DNA from: Brachypterus glaber
Taxonomy: Eukaryota; Arthropoda; Insecta; Coleoptera; Kateretidae
Assembly: GCA_958510825.1 (NCBI GenBank)
Contig: OY294044.1
Span: forward strand, 102,214,893-102,278,892
Reading direction: 5' to 3'
DNA length: 64,000 nucleotides
Position 1 is the first letter of the stretch. Every line of letters begins with the position of its first letter. The notes below the pieces were generated by a model that saw only the letters and a program-made list of their open reading frames with translations, searched no databases and was not told the DNA's origin. Shown here in pieces: positions 35,066-47,392 of this stretch. The translations under genes and the position numbers were made by a program.

Positions 35066-37018
35066 GCGCGCAGGTAAAAAATGGGAAAGCTTTTTTACTC
35101 GGCAGTGTATTTTATTTACAAAATTAATGAAAGTACCTAAATGAAATGAAATTCAAAAATTACTTAAACTGTGTTTGACAAAACTTATTTATAATAATTA
35201 TAAATAATTCTTAATAATTACACTGGTCTGCGTTTTATTTTTTTTTGTTTGAGGTCAAAGTTTTTGTAACCGTTTTTGGGTAAATGATATGTGCTGATTT
35301 TAAAAATGTGGCGCATTTTTCTATATCGGGTCAAGTTTTTTTGCTATCCGTATATTTTGAAAAATTTGGAAGCTAAGCTATACGACCCTAAACATTTTGT
35401 ACAAATTTAAAAAAGCGTATATAAGTATGAAGGGCTGTATAGGGGTTTCATAAACCCTGAAATCAGATTAAGCTCAAATTTTGCATAAATCATCCTTAGA
35501 TATATTTAAGATATTTTGAAAGATATTAAGCCGATATATAAAAGGGTGTTCAAATGGCAGCCAGTCCTAAAATGTTTTAACAACGAGTTCCGACTTTAAA
35601 TGCGTTATATCTTCCAACCAATAAAAATTAAGGGAAAAAAATATTAAGCAATTTTATTGCATTTTTTGTGCTCTTTCATTTTCTGTGCAGTTTTTGTTTC
35701 TAGTAGGTTTCAATCAAAAGTTATAGGGCAAAAACGAGTTTTTAGGGTGTTTTAAGGGCCGTTTATGGGTCTTCCGAAACTCTAAAATCGATAGACTTTT
35801 TTTTATTGAATTTCCCATCCCAAAATCTATAGAAATACAATTTTTTTTTTGACTGAGGAATTTTGTCGCAGTTGAAACCTATTATGACTGTAGTATAATT
35901 AAAAACTGCGTTTTGAAAGTCAAGCTTTGGTTCAAAAACTGCGTTTTGTTTTTCCACATGGTTATCTAACTAAATTTTTAATATGAAATAAAAAAAAAAT
36001 TAATTTTTATTTTGGATCAATAGATCGAATATGCATTAACAGTGTAAATACCATCATTATCTCAATTTTTCAAAAAATGTCAAAAACTGCGTTTTGAAAG
36101 TCACCCCCTTATATAGCAGATTATGCAGTTAAGTATTTTGAAATTTAAAGATAAAACGCTTATGAATAAATTTTAGCGAGAAACTAATTATCTACGGCGA
36201 AACCGTTACCATTTTCACTTTATTTACTAAACTGATTTGGGACACAGTCAGAAGCAAAATCCTTTGTCCTATTAGGCCTACAACGTAGGTTTGTTCTGTA
36301 AAACTGGTTTATCTGTCTGTCTATCTGTTTTTGCAGGAAAACAACTAGACAGCAGATGATTTATATCTGTGTATTTGTCACTTTGAGAAGTTGTTAACGT
36401 AATGTGCTAGAGTCGTTGAATAGTTTAAATCAGGGCGTACTCTACTTCCAGGCCAGACTACTCAACCATCAAGTTGGTTACTTTACCATCAAGTTGGCTA
36501 CCCAACCATCAAGTTGGCTATGTCTATTGTCTGGCAACGCTGGTACGCCAACATGAAGAAAAAAATGATAATTAAATTCGAGCTTAAATTGGTATTCTTA
36601 GTTTGACAAGTTATATTTTAAGGCGAAACGTTTACTTGTAAAGGGGTGAAATGATTAAAAAATATAGATTGGTTTGTAAAATTACCTAATATTACTTCCG
36701 TTCTGGATTTAAATGCCTATAAAATAAAATAAAATTGTTTCTAAACAGTTTTATGATGTTAATTTAAAGAAATTATAATATCACTAAAAACACGAAACAA
36801 TTCCAATAATCCTCGCATTTAAAATTAAGTTAAAATAGAATCTATTGAATTAGCATATATTCATTTGAGTAAAATTATTTACATTCTGGTTTTTCTATTT
36901 TTTAATTTTCGTGCGATAACCGTAACATCGAGCTTCTTGCTTTAAATAATTTTTCTCAGAATAGCTCTGTGCATAGCACCACACAAGACAAGCTTCAACC
37001 CGCATTTCCTGAAGCTCA
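35066..37018. other. AT-rich sequence without recognised genes
   Basis: 35903-36116 holds aactgcgttttgaaagtca repeats. 36430-36545 has three caagttggcta-type words (ccatcaagttgg three times in 50 bp). No coding frame is convincing. Confidence 0.4.
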
Positions 37019-37510
37019 CCCGGAAAAAAAGTTTTCGTATGATTATGGATAATTCTGCAGAATTATGTATGATCATGTCTCGATTTTGCCTATGTATGAA
37101 TTTTGGTTCGGTATGAACATACATAATTATCTACAGGTATTTATATTTTAGGTGGAATTATGCATAATTATACTTAATTTTAGGTAAAATTAGACTTAAT
37201 TATCCATAATTATGCATAATTGTACAAAGACTTTGTCATGCATGGCCTTCGCCAAAATTTAATATTTTATGCATGATCATACATAATAAGGCATTAGGTC
37301 TATGTACCCTTACATAATTATGCATATTCTCATACATAATCATGCATATATCCATACATAATCATGCATATATCCATATATAATTATGCATGATTTATAC
37401 AGGGTCAAAATTTATACGTGGCCAAAATCCAGACATGAGCATACATACATATGCATAATTATGCATTAGGTAAAATTAGACAATAATTATGCATAATTAT
37501 CAGAGTTGAT
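37019..37510. repeat. ATGCATAATTAT-rich region with a 22-bp tandem repeat
   Basis: Self-complementary words such as tatgcataattatgcataa recur dozens of times. catacataatcatgcatata units start at 37331 and 37353, with a variant at 37375. Confidence 0.8.
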
Positions 37511-39973
37511 ACTTTCATTATAATAACAGGGCAGGACAAAAGGAATATTAAATTATTTTTTTATTTTTGGTGAGTTTCTTTAATACATAAATATGCCGAA
37601 AAAGATTATATTATTTTTAATAAAAAGTACAGATTTTATGGTTATTTTTTTGTTAAGGAGTTGCATAATTCGGTATAATCATACAAATTAAAAAAGTAAA
37701 TTATAAAAGTGTATTAATGGTGTAAAATTTGTTTCTGGTTTTTTTTCGAATCTGTCGAATAATTGAAGGGTTAAAAAGGTAAAATTTTAGGAAATATAAT
37801 TCTTTTTCCTATATATGTTTGCCTCCAGAAACTCCAGTTTAAAAGTAAAATATTTTTTAAAATTAGTTTTAAACTCTCAAAACATTGTTTAATTATTGTG
37901 CAAATAGTAATTTAAATCATAGATAGGTGACCTTTTCATGTTTGTTGAAATCAGGAGGAATGACTCTATAGTAAATGAAGCAAAAGATAGCCGCTCTTTT
38001 GCGCGGCCTAAAAGCAGAAAACGCCTTAGCTGGATCCATGGAATTGTTGAATGGTTTAAATGCAATCTAGAATTTAAACAATGACTACTTCGTCTTGCAT
38101 TGTTTGACGAGAATTTAATTCAGAGTGAAGCTTGTCTAGAAAACTTACCGGAAAATCCGGAAAATTGAGATAAGCGAAATTTGAGGAAAAACAGACTGGA
38201 AAGTTTCATATAAGTCAAAATATTGCAGGTTGAAAGATTACGACTAAAGTTTTTGACATAAGAAATAGGTACCTATAGTTACGGCGGGTTTTTCAGAGCA
38301 GCGTTAAATAGTTTAATATTATTAAAATTAATTTAAATTTAATTTTATAACAATTAATAAAAAACATTTATTTGAAATAAGATCCACACAAAAATTTTCA
38401 AAATTTAGACGGATCACCATATTTTAGATTTCAATATCCCCTCGCGACCGGTCGTGTAGTGGTCACAACTTTTTTGTCACGAAAGATATTTACATTAAAT
38501 TTTTACAACATTATCCCAAATAGTTATAGATTAGATTACCTTATTTATATTAAAATAATATTTTCAGTGGCGTCCGTTATAAGCTTGTAAATTTAACAAA
38601 ACCTGTATTTTTTAGAAAAAATAAAAATAATCAATATCTCATAACCTTTTTAATACGCAAGATTTTTTTATGAAAATTGCACAGAATCATATAATAAAGC
38701 TATAGATTAAATAACTTGAGTAAAATTTAAAAAATAATTCCAGTGGTGTTCGTTATAAGGTAAAAAATTCAACATATAACTTGTATTTTTTAAAAAATGT
38801 AGTGATTTTAGATTTAATTTCCTTTAAAATAAGTAGTTTTTGTCACAAAAAGGGAAAGAGTTGTTAAGTTTTATAAATACCAAAATAAAAACTCATTATC
38901 GTACGTCAAAAGAATTTAATAATTTATAAACAGCTATATCTTTAATATGCTGAATAATCCAATAAAATAACGTAACTAAAAATGTAAAACATTTTTTTTT
39001 GTTGCATTTGTTCATTATATTATTATTACACACATAAAATTTGTAGTAATTTTTTTACTGGATATATACATTTTAATTTTTTTTTTCTAGACACCTTGTA
39101 TATCCAATAAAAAAATACTACAGATTTTATTTATATATATATTTCGGACTTTATCTAAAGACGAAAAACCTTAAAAAAATAAAACTGAATTGCCTAAAAA
39201 CTGAATTTATCTCTCAATATTATTTTTTTCTGGATACCCCTTATATCCAATAAAAAAATTATAGTGGTTTTTTTGTGGGTATATGTTGAGCTACACGCAC
39301 AAATTTTTTAGACCGTGAAAAAATTTTTTTGTGCTTATCAGTACGCCTAAATTGAAACAATGTAGTGCACTTTCAGGCTTAAAAGGTCACAGTTCCGCCA
39401 TTTTAAAAGAAAATACTCCGATTTTTTTTGAGGTTATCCATTTACTATCCCTTTATACCGTGTCAAAAAAAGTTGTGCCCTTAAAAAAATAAAAAAGCTA
39501 AAGAAACTTAACTTCGGCAAGCTTCGATAACAACGAAACCTCTATGTATAAATTAAATTTATAAATTAAATTACTTTCTTTTCAGTGTATGTTTTTAGGT
39601 TTAAAGAAAAAGAAAAATTAGGTTTTTTATACATCAAAATGTTTAAAATAGCTGCAAGATTAGGTTTTTTTATCATTTGTTTGAATTAATTTATTTGACA
39701 AAAAGTTATACCACTTAAAACATTGGGCTCCTCTTTTAGCGAAAACGGTAAAAGTTAAAAAGTTCAAGTTTAGGGCACTGTTACTAAAAAAAAAAAATAT
39801 TTATTCAAAAATGTTTACAAACCTTATAGCCCAATCATTTAGCAATGCAATGGTGTATATTTTATGCCAAAATTAAAAAAAAAAGTTTTTTTCCCAAATG
39901 GCCAACTTTGGTCCCGAAAATTCTACTGTGGGTCGCGACCCCAGGAAAAATCTGAAACTTGAACTCCGACACC
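37511..39973. other. AT-rich sequence with diffuse duplications
   Basis: cagtgg-gt-cgttataag occurs at 38567 and 38741. tatccaataaaaaaat occurs at about 39102 and 39246. No gene recognised. Confidence 0.4.
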
Positions 39974-40035
39974 CTCAGCTTATTAAACACACTTCAAGAA
40001 TAGCTACATTCTTGAAGTGTGTTTAATAAGCTGAG
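39974..40035. repeat. Perfect 27-bp inverted repeat, 8-nt loop
   Basis: ctcagcttattaaacacact plus tcaagaa pairs without mismatch with 40009-40035. Loop tagctaca. Confidence 0.85.
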
Positions 40036-40231
40036 TTGAAATTTAATATGTGCATGAAGTATTCCCCCACGACCATAACTTGACATTCAACCCCACTACC
40101 CCCTCCCCAAAAAAATATTAATTTTAACAAAGAATCTAAAAATAAAAAAATCTAAAAATTGAAAAAAAATCTAACGATAGCCTCCTTAGCCCCTTATTGA
40201 TGGGAAATTATTAAACAAAGTTAGTAAAGAG

Positions 40232-41051
40232 GGTATCCGGTCTTTAGTTCGAAAAAAAAAGTTCGCAAATTATTTGTTCGCACAAAAAGTTCGCAAAAAT
40301 AAGTTCCCAAAAAATAAAAGTCGCATTAAAATTAGTTCGCAAGCCAATACTTCGCGAGACGTAATATCGCATAAAATTAACTTCGCAAGATTTTAGTTCG
40401 CAAAAATTATGCTTTAATAAACTTTTGGGGTCTTCTCATCCTACAATATGAAAAGTTATAGACGGTTTTAAAAAGCAACAATCACCGACATTAAAATGGA
40501 ATATTGGAGGCTATGTAATTTCTAGTTAATATTACATAAACATTTTTGAGTCACTTTAATTTTAGTTTTGGGTTGGTTTTAGATTTATTATTTCGTTTTG
40601 GTTTTGGTTTGGGTAAGCCAATTTGGTTTATGTTTTGTTTTGCACCAGATGTAAAATGATTTTGATATTGTGCTGGCATTGGTTCAATTTTTTTTTTTTT
40701 GTAATAATATTATGTCGAAAATATTATGTATACCTTTTTTAATGTAAATTAATTAAAATATTATTAATAAATAAATATAAATATTTTTCTAATTTTCATA
40801 TTATTTATGTTTATTTATTTCAAAGTTAAAGCTGCAATTTATAAATGGTCGATTTTTAACAAAGGTACTAAAAGAAACTGTAAAATTACAATCGCGAAAT
40901 TTGGACTACGCGAACTTATTTTTTTGCGAATTAAAATTATGCGATATAAGTTTTTGCGAATTAAAGGTTTTGCGAACTAAAAGTTTGCGAACTAAAATTT
41001 TGCGAACTTTTTGCTGCTAACTTTTTTTTTTCGAACTAAAGACCGTGAAGC
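40232..41051. mobile_element. Non-autonomous TIR element built of TTCGCAAAA subterminal repeats
   Basis: Ends carry CGGTCTTTAGTTCG plus an A run, inverted at both sides. AGTAAAGAG (40223-40231, 41052-41060) is a 9-bp direct repeat consistent with a target duplication. About nine TCGCA motifs lie in the left arm (40260-40410) and eight in the right arm in reverse orientation (40890-41035). The centre is AT-rich and non-coding. The 9-bp duplication would fit a Mutator-like element, but that is only an inference. Confidence 0.75.
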
Positions 41052-41251
41052 AGTAAAGAGAGAAGTAATTTTAGTTTTCGAATAATCCGTGAGAAGAACA
41101 GAATTTACGGCTTGTCTATCTATATCTCAACCTGGATTACTAAATCTTGATATTTTTTAGGTAAAACATCAGCTTATGAATGCATTTTTAAAAGTGCATC
41201 AAAAATAGAAAATATAATTATATGATGAGGATCTTAAATCATTTTTTCTGG

Positions 41252-41708
41252 TATAGGAAAGACGCCTAATTTCGAATGGTTTCCTAATTTCGAATAGTTC
41301 TGCACAGAATCTGCACAGGTATATACATAGAAAACTACTTTAATTAATCTGGAACACGTTGAGAGCTCTCTTCATTTTCTTTACCGCCCGGTGGCATGGC
41401 TACCAATTATACTATATATAGTATTCGTAAAAAATTGCTCAATGATTAAATTCGAGATTATTTACAGAACAAAGTATCAAGGAATAACAATGGGATCCAA
41501 ATCTACGCTTGAAAAAAAATTTGGATATGTCCGAAATTAGGAACCCTTTATCAAATGCAAAAAAAATGCGCTAAGTTTTTTTAACCGTGTGTTTTGGAAA
41601 CAATAAACTAATAAAATTGTAAAATCATGGTTTGTTATAATAAGTTGTATGTTATGTTATATATAAAAAAATATATCAAAAGGTATCCGAAATTAGGCGA
41701 CTTTCATA
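41252..41708. mobile_element. TIR element with CCTAATTTCGGA motif, copy 1
   Basis: Left end ggaaagacgcctaatttcga, right end the reverse complement of gaaagtcgcctaatttcgg. Internal copies of the motif lie at 41281 and 41540. It is homologous to 55693-56585. Confidence 0.6.
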
Positions 41709-42088
41709 TATATGTCCTGCAGATTTTTGCAATTTGCTTTTCGATAACTAAAAAAGCGTTTTATCTAAACGCGCACTATAAATCTCCTAAATCGAAAAGG
41801 AGAAAAAAATATTAGTGAAAAAGGAAATTAATCGCTCTGCCGATTAAATGTCGTAATTGCCATCAGAATCAAATACCTATCCCCTAAATTGTTACTATTA
41901 CCTTTAAATACTGTGTGTTTAAGGATTAAATAGAATAAACTGAAATATTTAATTAAATGAGGTGTAGGGATACAGAATTTGTTTTAGAAATAGGGATAAA
42001 AATTTAAAAGAAATATAAAAAAAATTACGAACTTGCGAGAATGAACCCCGAGTTTATCTTAAGGGCACGCCTTAAGGCATATCCAGAA

Positions 42089-42208
42089 GCTTGCATAAGA
42101 ACATAAAACATAAGAATGCGATGCCGTGATTGGCTTACAAGATACATGGCGGCCCATCAAGCCAATCACCGCATCTCACTGTTATGTTTTATGTTCTTAT
42201 GCGGGCTT
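42089..42208. repeat. MITE-like palindrome, about 50-bp arms
   Basis: aagcttgcataagaacataa at the left and ttatgttcttatgcgggctt at the right. gtgattggctt is also inverted. Confidence 0.7.
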
Positions 42209-42807
42209 GTGAATAGGCACTTAAATAAACCCAATCGCAGCCATATTGCATCATTGGAAAAATGTTGGTAAAGAGTTTGCTGCTAACACTCCGAGTTTGA
42301 CACTTGAAGTTGGGTTTTTATAGTAGGTAATTTTGCTTAAGCAAAAATATAAAAAAAATAAAAATCAAAGTAAAAAAATGTCTCCTTTTTAATAAAACTT
42401 TTATTAATATATTAATAATATAAATAAAAGTTTTAGTTCAAAACATATGACTACTGATTGTTAATAATAAAAAACAATAAAATTTAATAAAATATTTAGG
42501 ATAACTTTATGCATATAAAATCATAAAAAAATATAAATGTTTTTTAATAGAAATTTTACTTTAACATCATTTTTTTGAATTAAAATAAATATATTTTCCT
42601 AGCTTTTTTATTTCAGTCAGAAAAATATTCACAGAGTTACTCTTTGAAAATATGTTTTTAATTTTTATAGTGTCATGCACAAATATAGTATGCTTAAATA
42701 TTATAACATTAACTACATATATCGTACTCATAATAAAATTATGAATATTTTAAAAATCATATTTAATTAAACCGCAGGTACAGGGCTGTAGCGAAGAAGA
42801 TTGTGTG
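42209..42807. other. Unassigned AT-rich sequence
   Basis: Nothing recognised. Confidence 0.3.
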
Positions 42808-42822
42808 CCCCCCCCCCCCCCC
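42808..42822. repeat. Poly-C tract
   Basis: Fifteen consecutive C, rare in this AT-rich context, just left of the satellite. Confidence 0.9.
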
Positions 42823-42904
42823 AGAAGGTCAAAAATTAAAACTTTTTTAGCCTAAACAATTTTTTCTCGAGAAAAAGATTAATGACTAAAAAAAAAGGTG
42901 CTCA

Positions 42905-43998
42905 CCTTTTCATGAAGTATACAACTTTTGTATTTTGAATCCTGCAATATACGACTTTTGTATTTTTAATCCATAAAATATACAACTTTTGTTTTGGATC
43001 AATGAAATATACAACTTTTCAAGATGATAAAATATACAACTTTTGTTTTGGATCAGTGAAATATACAACTTTTCAAGATGATAAAATATACAACTTTTGT
43101 TTTTGATCAATGAAATATTCAACTTTCCAAGATGATAAAATATACAACTTTTGTTTTGGATCAATGAAATATACAACTTTTCAAGATGATAAAATATACA
43201 ACTTTTGTTTTTGATCAATGAAATATTCAACTTTTCAAGATGATAAATTATACAACTTTTGTTTTGGATCAATAAAATATACAACTTTTCAAGATGATAA
43301 AATATACAAATTTTGTTTTTGATCAATGAAATATTCAACTTTTCAAGATGATAAAATATACAACTTTTGTTTTGGATCAATGAAATATACAACTTTTCAA
43401 GATGATAAAATATACAACTTTTGTTTTTGATCAATGAAATATTCAACTTTTCAAGATGATAAAATATACAACTTTTGTTTTTGATCAGTGAAATATTCAA
43501 CTTTTCAAGATGATAAAATATACAACTTTTGTTTTGGATCAATGAAATATACAACTTTTCAAGATGATAAAATATACAACTTTTGTTTTTGATCAATGAA
43601 ATATTCAACTTTTCAAGATGATAAAATATACAACTTTTGTTTTGGATCAATGAAATATACAACTTTTTAAGATGATAAAATATACAACTTTTGTTTTTGA
43701 TCAATGAAATATTCAACTTTTCAAGATGATAAAATATACAACTTTTGTTTTGGAGCAATGAAATATACAACTTTTCAAGATGATAAAATATACAACTTTT
43801 GTTTTTGATCAATGAAATATTCAACTTTTCAAGATGATAAAATATACAACTTTTGTTTTGGATCAATGAAATATACAACTTTTCAAGATGATAAAATATA
43901 CAACTTTTGTTTTGGATCAATGAAATATACAACTTTTCAAGATGATAAAATATACAACTTTTGTTTTTGATCAATGAAATATACAACTTTTCAAGATG
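42905..43998. repeat. 54-bp satellite array with dimeric higher-order structure
   Basis: About 19 monomers of 54 bp, each made of two half-units sharing AAATATACAACTTTT. Two monomer variants, one with tttttgatcaatgaaatattc and one with ttttggatcaatgaaatatac, alternate for most of the array, giving a 108-bp higher-order unit. Degenerate shorter precursors lie at 42915-43000. Because 54 is a multiple of three and no indels occur, the minus strand stays open for 358 codons (repeat peptide NISLIKNKSCIFYHLEKL). I consider this a by-product of the repeat, not a gene. Confidence 0.9.
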
Positions 43999-44007
43999 GG
44001 TGGGTAG

Positions 44008-44306
44008 GAAAAATTAATTTTTGAGAGGGGCACAGTAAAGTTCAACATTTTTATACTATTATATACGATTTTAATCCGTAACTACTGAAGCGATGTCTGA
44101 CAGTCTCCGCATAATAGCTGATTCTCTAATATATAATAATGTTACCAGAGGCCATAGGCTGGTGAAAATAAATTTGCAATTGGAGGTCAGTATGAACTAT
44201 TATGCGGATACTGTCAGAGTCCGCTTCAGTAGTTAAGGGTTAAAATCGTAGATAATAGTATAAGAATGTTGAAATTTACAAAAGTCTCAAAAATTAATTT
44301 TTTTGG
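44008..44306. repeat. Fold-back element beside the satellite, arms about 110 bp
   Basis: Left arm from aaaaattaatttttgaga through taactactgaagcg to ctccgcataatagct. Right arm is its imperfect reverse complement. TCAAAAATTAA and GTGCCCC also occur inverted on the far side of the satellite (42808-42845), so the satellite may have grown inside a larger fold-back. Confidence 0.65.
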
Positions 44307-44369
44307 TTTACTTTCTGGTACCATAAATAACTATAGCTATTATTCAAAACTAAACTCACAGATCAGGTA

Positions 44370-44890
44370 CTGTATCTCAAAACCAAAATTATTACATTGC
44401 AGTTAAAAAGTCAACACCCCACTTAGCTTTTAAAAAAATCTACTTAATAACACTTTAATTAAACTACAATTTTTTTTGTCATGTATTTGATACTTCTAAA
44501 ATTTGGGTAAGGGCATACGAGGTCATTTTTTTAAATCGATAGGGGGTCGTGTGATACATCATTTTAAAATAAATAAAATTAATATATTATCATATGTTTT
44601 CATATTTTTTAAATATTTCCACTTTTTAATTTTTTTTTTGCAAGAAGATTTTTTAAGGTTTTTCTAAATTTTTTTGTTTATTTCATTTAAAAATAGATTT
44701 TGTATTTTATGTATGTATTGTATGTTATGAAACCAGTACTTTAATATACTATTAAAAGTATTTTACTTTTGATTTTTTTTTTAATTTTTTAATTTAAAAA
44801 AAAATTGACAAAAATTCAAATTTTTAACTGTATTTTAAAACCCCCAAAAAAAGTCTAAAAAATAAAAATATATGGTTGAATAGAAAAGTG
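44370..44890. repeat. Partial family N-like repeat
   Basis: Contains gtcaacaccccacttagc, cgtgtgatacatcattttaa and the A/T-rich centre also seen at 9490 and 2300. Degenerate. Confidence 0.45.
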
Positions 44891-46428
44891 CAGAAGCTTA
44901 AACATGATATTACACACAAACTCCCCCCTCTCCACACTTTAAAATTATATACTTATATGCAAAAAGATAGTTTGTTATCTTATTTACTTGTTCCAAATTT
45001 GAAGTCGATTGTTATGATGCTTGAAATACGTTATATTTTACAATGTTTCAAAAAATAATTTTATTTTAATACATAGGCTATAAGTTCTGATTTCTGAAAA
45101 CAAGCGTGAATAATTTCGGATGTTCTCGGTTTCTGTTCGGATCCCTATAGTAAATCGTTGACCTCTGATAGTGGGGATTTGAGATGTTGTCTCCCGAAGC
45201 CCACCTAGAAACATATGACTATTTTGACCTCAAAAAGTCTTTTTGATTTATGTATTTTCAAAGAGTATAAAAGAGGTGAACTCCTTAAATTTTGATCAGT
45301 TCCGCAAAGTGTATCTTCTAGTTAACTAAAAAGTGTCAAGTGAAAATGTGAAAACAGGGGATATGTTATCCACCTGTTAAGAATAATTTAAAGTATTATT
45401 CTTTAATTAATTTTTTTTTTTTGAACATTTTTGGGACTTTTAGTATTAATACTCATAACGCTATCTTGGACACTTATAAATATTTGTTGGTTTTAATACT
45501 TGATAATTTCGAATTTGATTCGGTTCGATTTTCTATCTAAACTGTTAGAAATTTTTTTGATAATGAACTTTAAAAAATATTGTGTAAAAATATATAAAGA
45601 CACAGGTACCGGTTTTAATATTTACACTGAGAGAAATGTGGACAATAAATTGGGCTTTGAAAATTATGGTGAAAAGTTGGAATTTCAAACATAGAATGTT
45701 TTAATTTAGAAGTATTTAATGGCAAACTACTATATATTGGAAAATATAATTTAGGAGCTTTGCATAGAAGTAGAACTTTGAAGTAAGAATTGATCATTCA
45801 TGTTCTTGAAGAAATTTAATCACTTTTATTCAATATATTATTGTTAAGTTAAGAAGTTATTGTTTAATCTGTTTCCAAAGTACCATCTCACTAGAACTTA
45901 CAGCTTCCTAATAAAGTGATGAAAGTGGCTACTGGTGGTTAAGTATACTATCCGCTCGGGTATACTTGAACTATACGAAAGAAGATTGGATGGCCAACCT
46001 AAATGAGTAAGTTAACAAATAAAACTTATAATTAACCGCTCGGCTATAACCGAATTTTCCACATCACCATATTAGTGTTAAAATTTTCCACTTTATATCA
46101 CGATATCTCGACTTATTCAAAAGTTAAGAGGTAGATTTTGGACAGCACTGTATACCTAATCTTTAACATAAAATTCACCTTTCCAGGAAACTTTTTAAAA
46201 AACTTTTAAAACATTTAATTTAATCCATATATTTTACACACCCTGTATATTTGGCAATTTGGCCTTATTTGACGATATATAGCCAGTTTAATTATTTTTT
46301 TATTGGTTTTACACCTCGATTTAAAAGTGAATCTTGGTCTAATGGGCTTAAGTTCTGTTAACCCTTAGTTTAATAAGTGGAAAACGTTGCCTAATTGGCC
46401 ACGTGGAATTTACTAAACCGCAATATAA
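44891..46428. other. Sequence without recognised genes
   Basis: Contains short frames (for example 45500-45694 plus) with no domain. cttttacaca-ccctgtat near 46240 is a lone TE-end-like word. Confidence 0.35.
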
Positions 46429-46593
46429 AATACACAAAAAAAAACTAATTGTTTGTCTTTATATAACGCTCTACCGCTAAATATTAAAAATATCAATAGT
46501 ATTAATCTTTTTAAAAAAAGAGTAAAAAACATTTTAGTTAGAGGATGTTTTTATACTCTGGACGAATATTACTCATATAATTTTAATTTGTAA
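46429..46593 (+). pseudogene. C-terminal tail of a second LINE reverse transcriptase
   Basis: One frame reads SLYNALPLNIKNINSINL, then FKKRVKNILVRGCFYTLDEY and a stop at 46591-46593. This N-A-L-P ... F-K-K ... F-Y-T-L-D-E-Y pattern is the usual C-terminus of jockey/CR1-type reverse transcriptases. An in-frame stop at 46426-46428 and the absence of the catalytic domain show severe truncation. The T-rich sequence to about 46920 would be its 3-prime UTR. Confidence 0.7.
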
Positions 46594-46930
46594 TCTCGCT
46601 GTTTTTTATTATTGTTTTTATTTATTTATATTTTTGTATAGTATTTATTTATTTCTATTTCTTGTTTGTTGCAACATATTTTGTATTTATACTGGCTTGG
46701 TGTGTGTGAAGTGGCGTACACATATATTTTTTTTTTTTTTTTTTTTGTATTTTTTTTTTTTTCTCAGCCTCGGCTGTTTTTTTTTTTTTTTCATATATAT
46801 TTTTTTCTTTTTTAAAACATCGAGAAATCCCCCTTTATATACACCGGCAAGTAGACGTACAAATGCAAATATAATTATCTTCATTCAAATATATTTGCTT
46901 ATATTTGAAATTGTATTTTTTTTTCATCAT
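46594..46930 (+). repeat. T-rich low-complexity tail after the LINE fragment
   Basis: Contains long T runs (46727-46746, 46751-46761, 46778-46790). Frames crossing it encode only Phe- or Lys-rich low-complexity peptides. Confidence 0.6.
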
Positions 46931-47392
46931 AACTTATAACAAGGTTGAAAATGATCCATACAAATGTGCCAGACAGCAAAATTATTCGTAGGGTGTGCCC
47001 AGGGAATTCACTAATAAACTTCCATAGGATGTCCCATATTCAGCCCCTTGGAGCTTTTAGCTAGTGCAAAATGTCCGCAATAGCCTTAAAGAGGTTTCGA
47101 GTCGCTAATCCCATGAGACTCTCAAAATACGACTATTAGACTCCCATAATATGCCAATGGATTTACCCCTAGGTAAATAAATAATGTTAAGTCATTTTTC
47201 TGACTTAAATAAGCAATAATATTATTTAAAAAATTGTAAAATGTTAAAATAAATTTGGGTTTGGATGATGCACTTTCACTCGTTCCTTTTTCGCAACGAG
47301 TTTTCTCGCTCGCTTTGAAGGGTTTTACGATGGTGAGCAGACAAAATGTGTTTTTGGTTTAAATTAAACACATTGAAGTTTGTCACACCCAA
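46931..47392. other. Unassigned sequence before the LINE fragment
   Basis: Nothing recognised. Contains the cgttcctttttcgcaacgag palindrome at about 47281. Confidence 0.35.

Larger units (their letters stand above)
33501..36116. repeat. Possible larger inverted-repeat unit with GACTTTCAAAAC...GTTTTTGACA ends
   Basis: tatgaggaggtgactttcaa with cagtttttgaca (33511-33548) is inverted at about 36079-36116. Related pieces lie at 34300-34345 and 35903-35950. It contains the 33550-34186 element and the tandem repeats at 34640-35065. Whether it is one element or several related pieces is unclear. Confidence 0.4.

Noticed and set aside
42910..43986. 358-codon open frame on the minus strand
   Set aside because: It is the direct translation of a 54-bp tandem repeat whose length is a multiple of three. 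No start context, domain or non-repeat part.
42905..43998. CRISPR array
   Set aside because: Repeats are contiguous with no unique spacers, and the context is eukaryotic.
46634..46939. 101-codon Phe-rich frame
   Set aside because: Runs through poly-T low-complexity sequence of a LINE tail.
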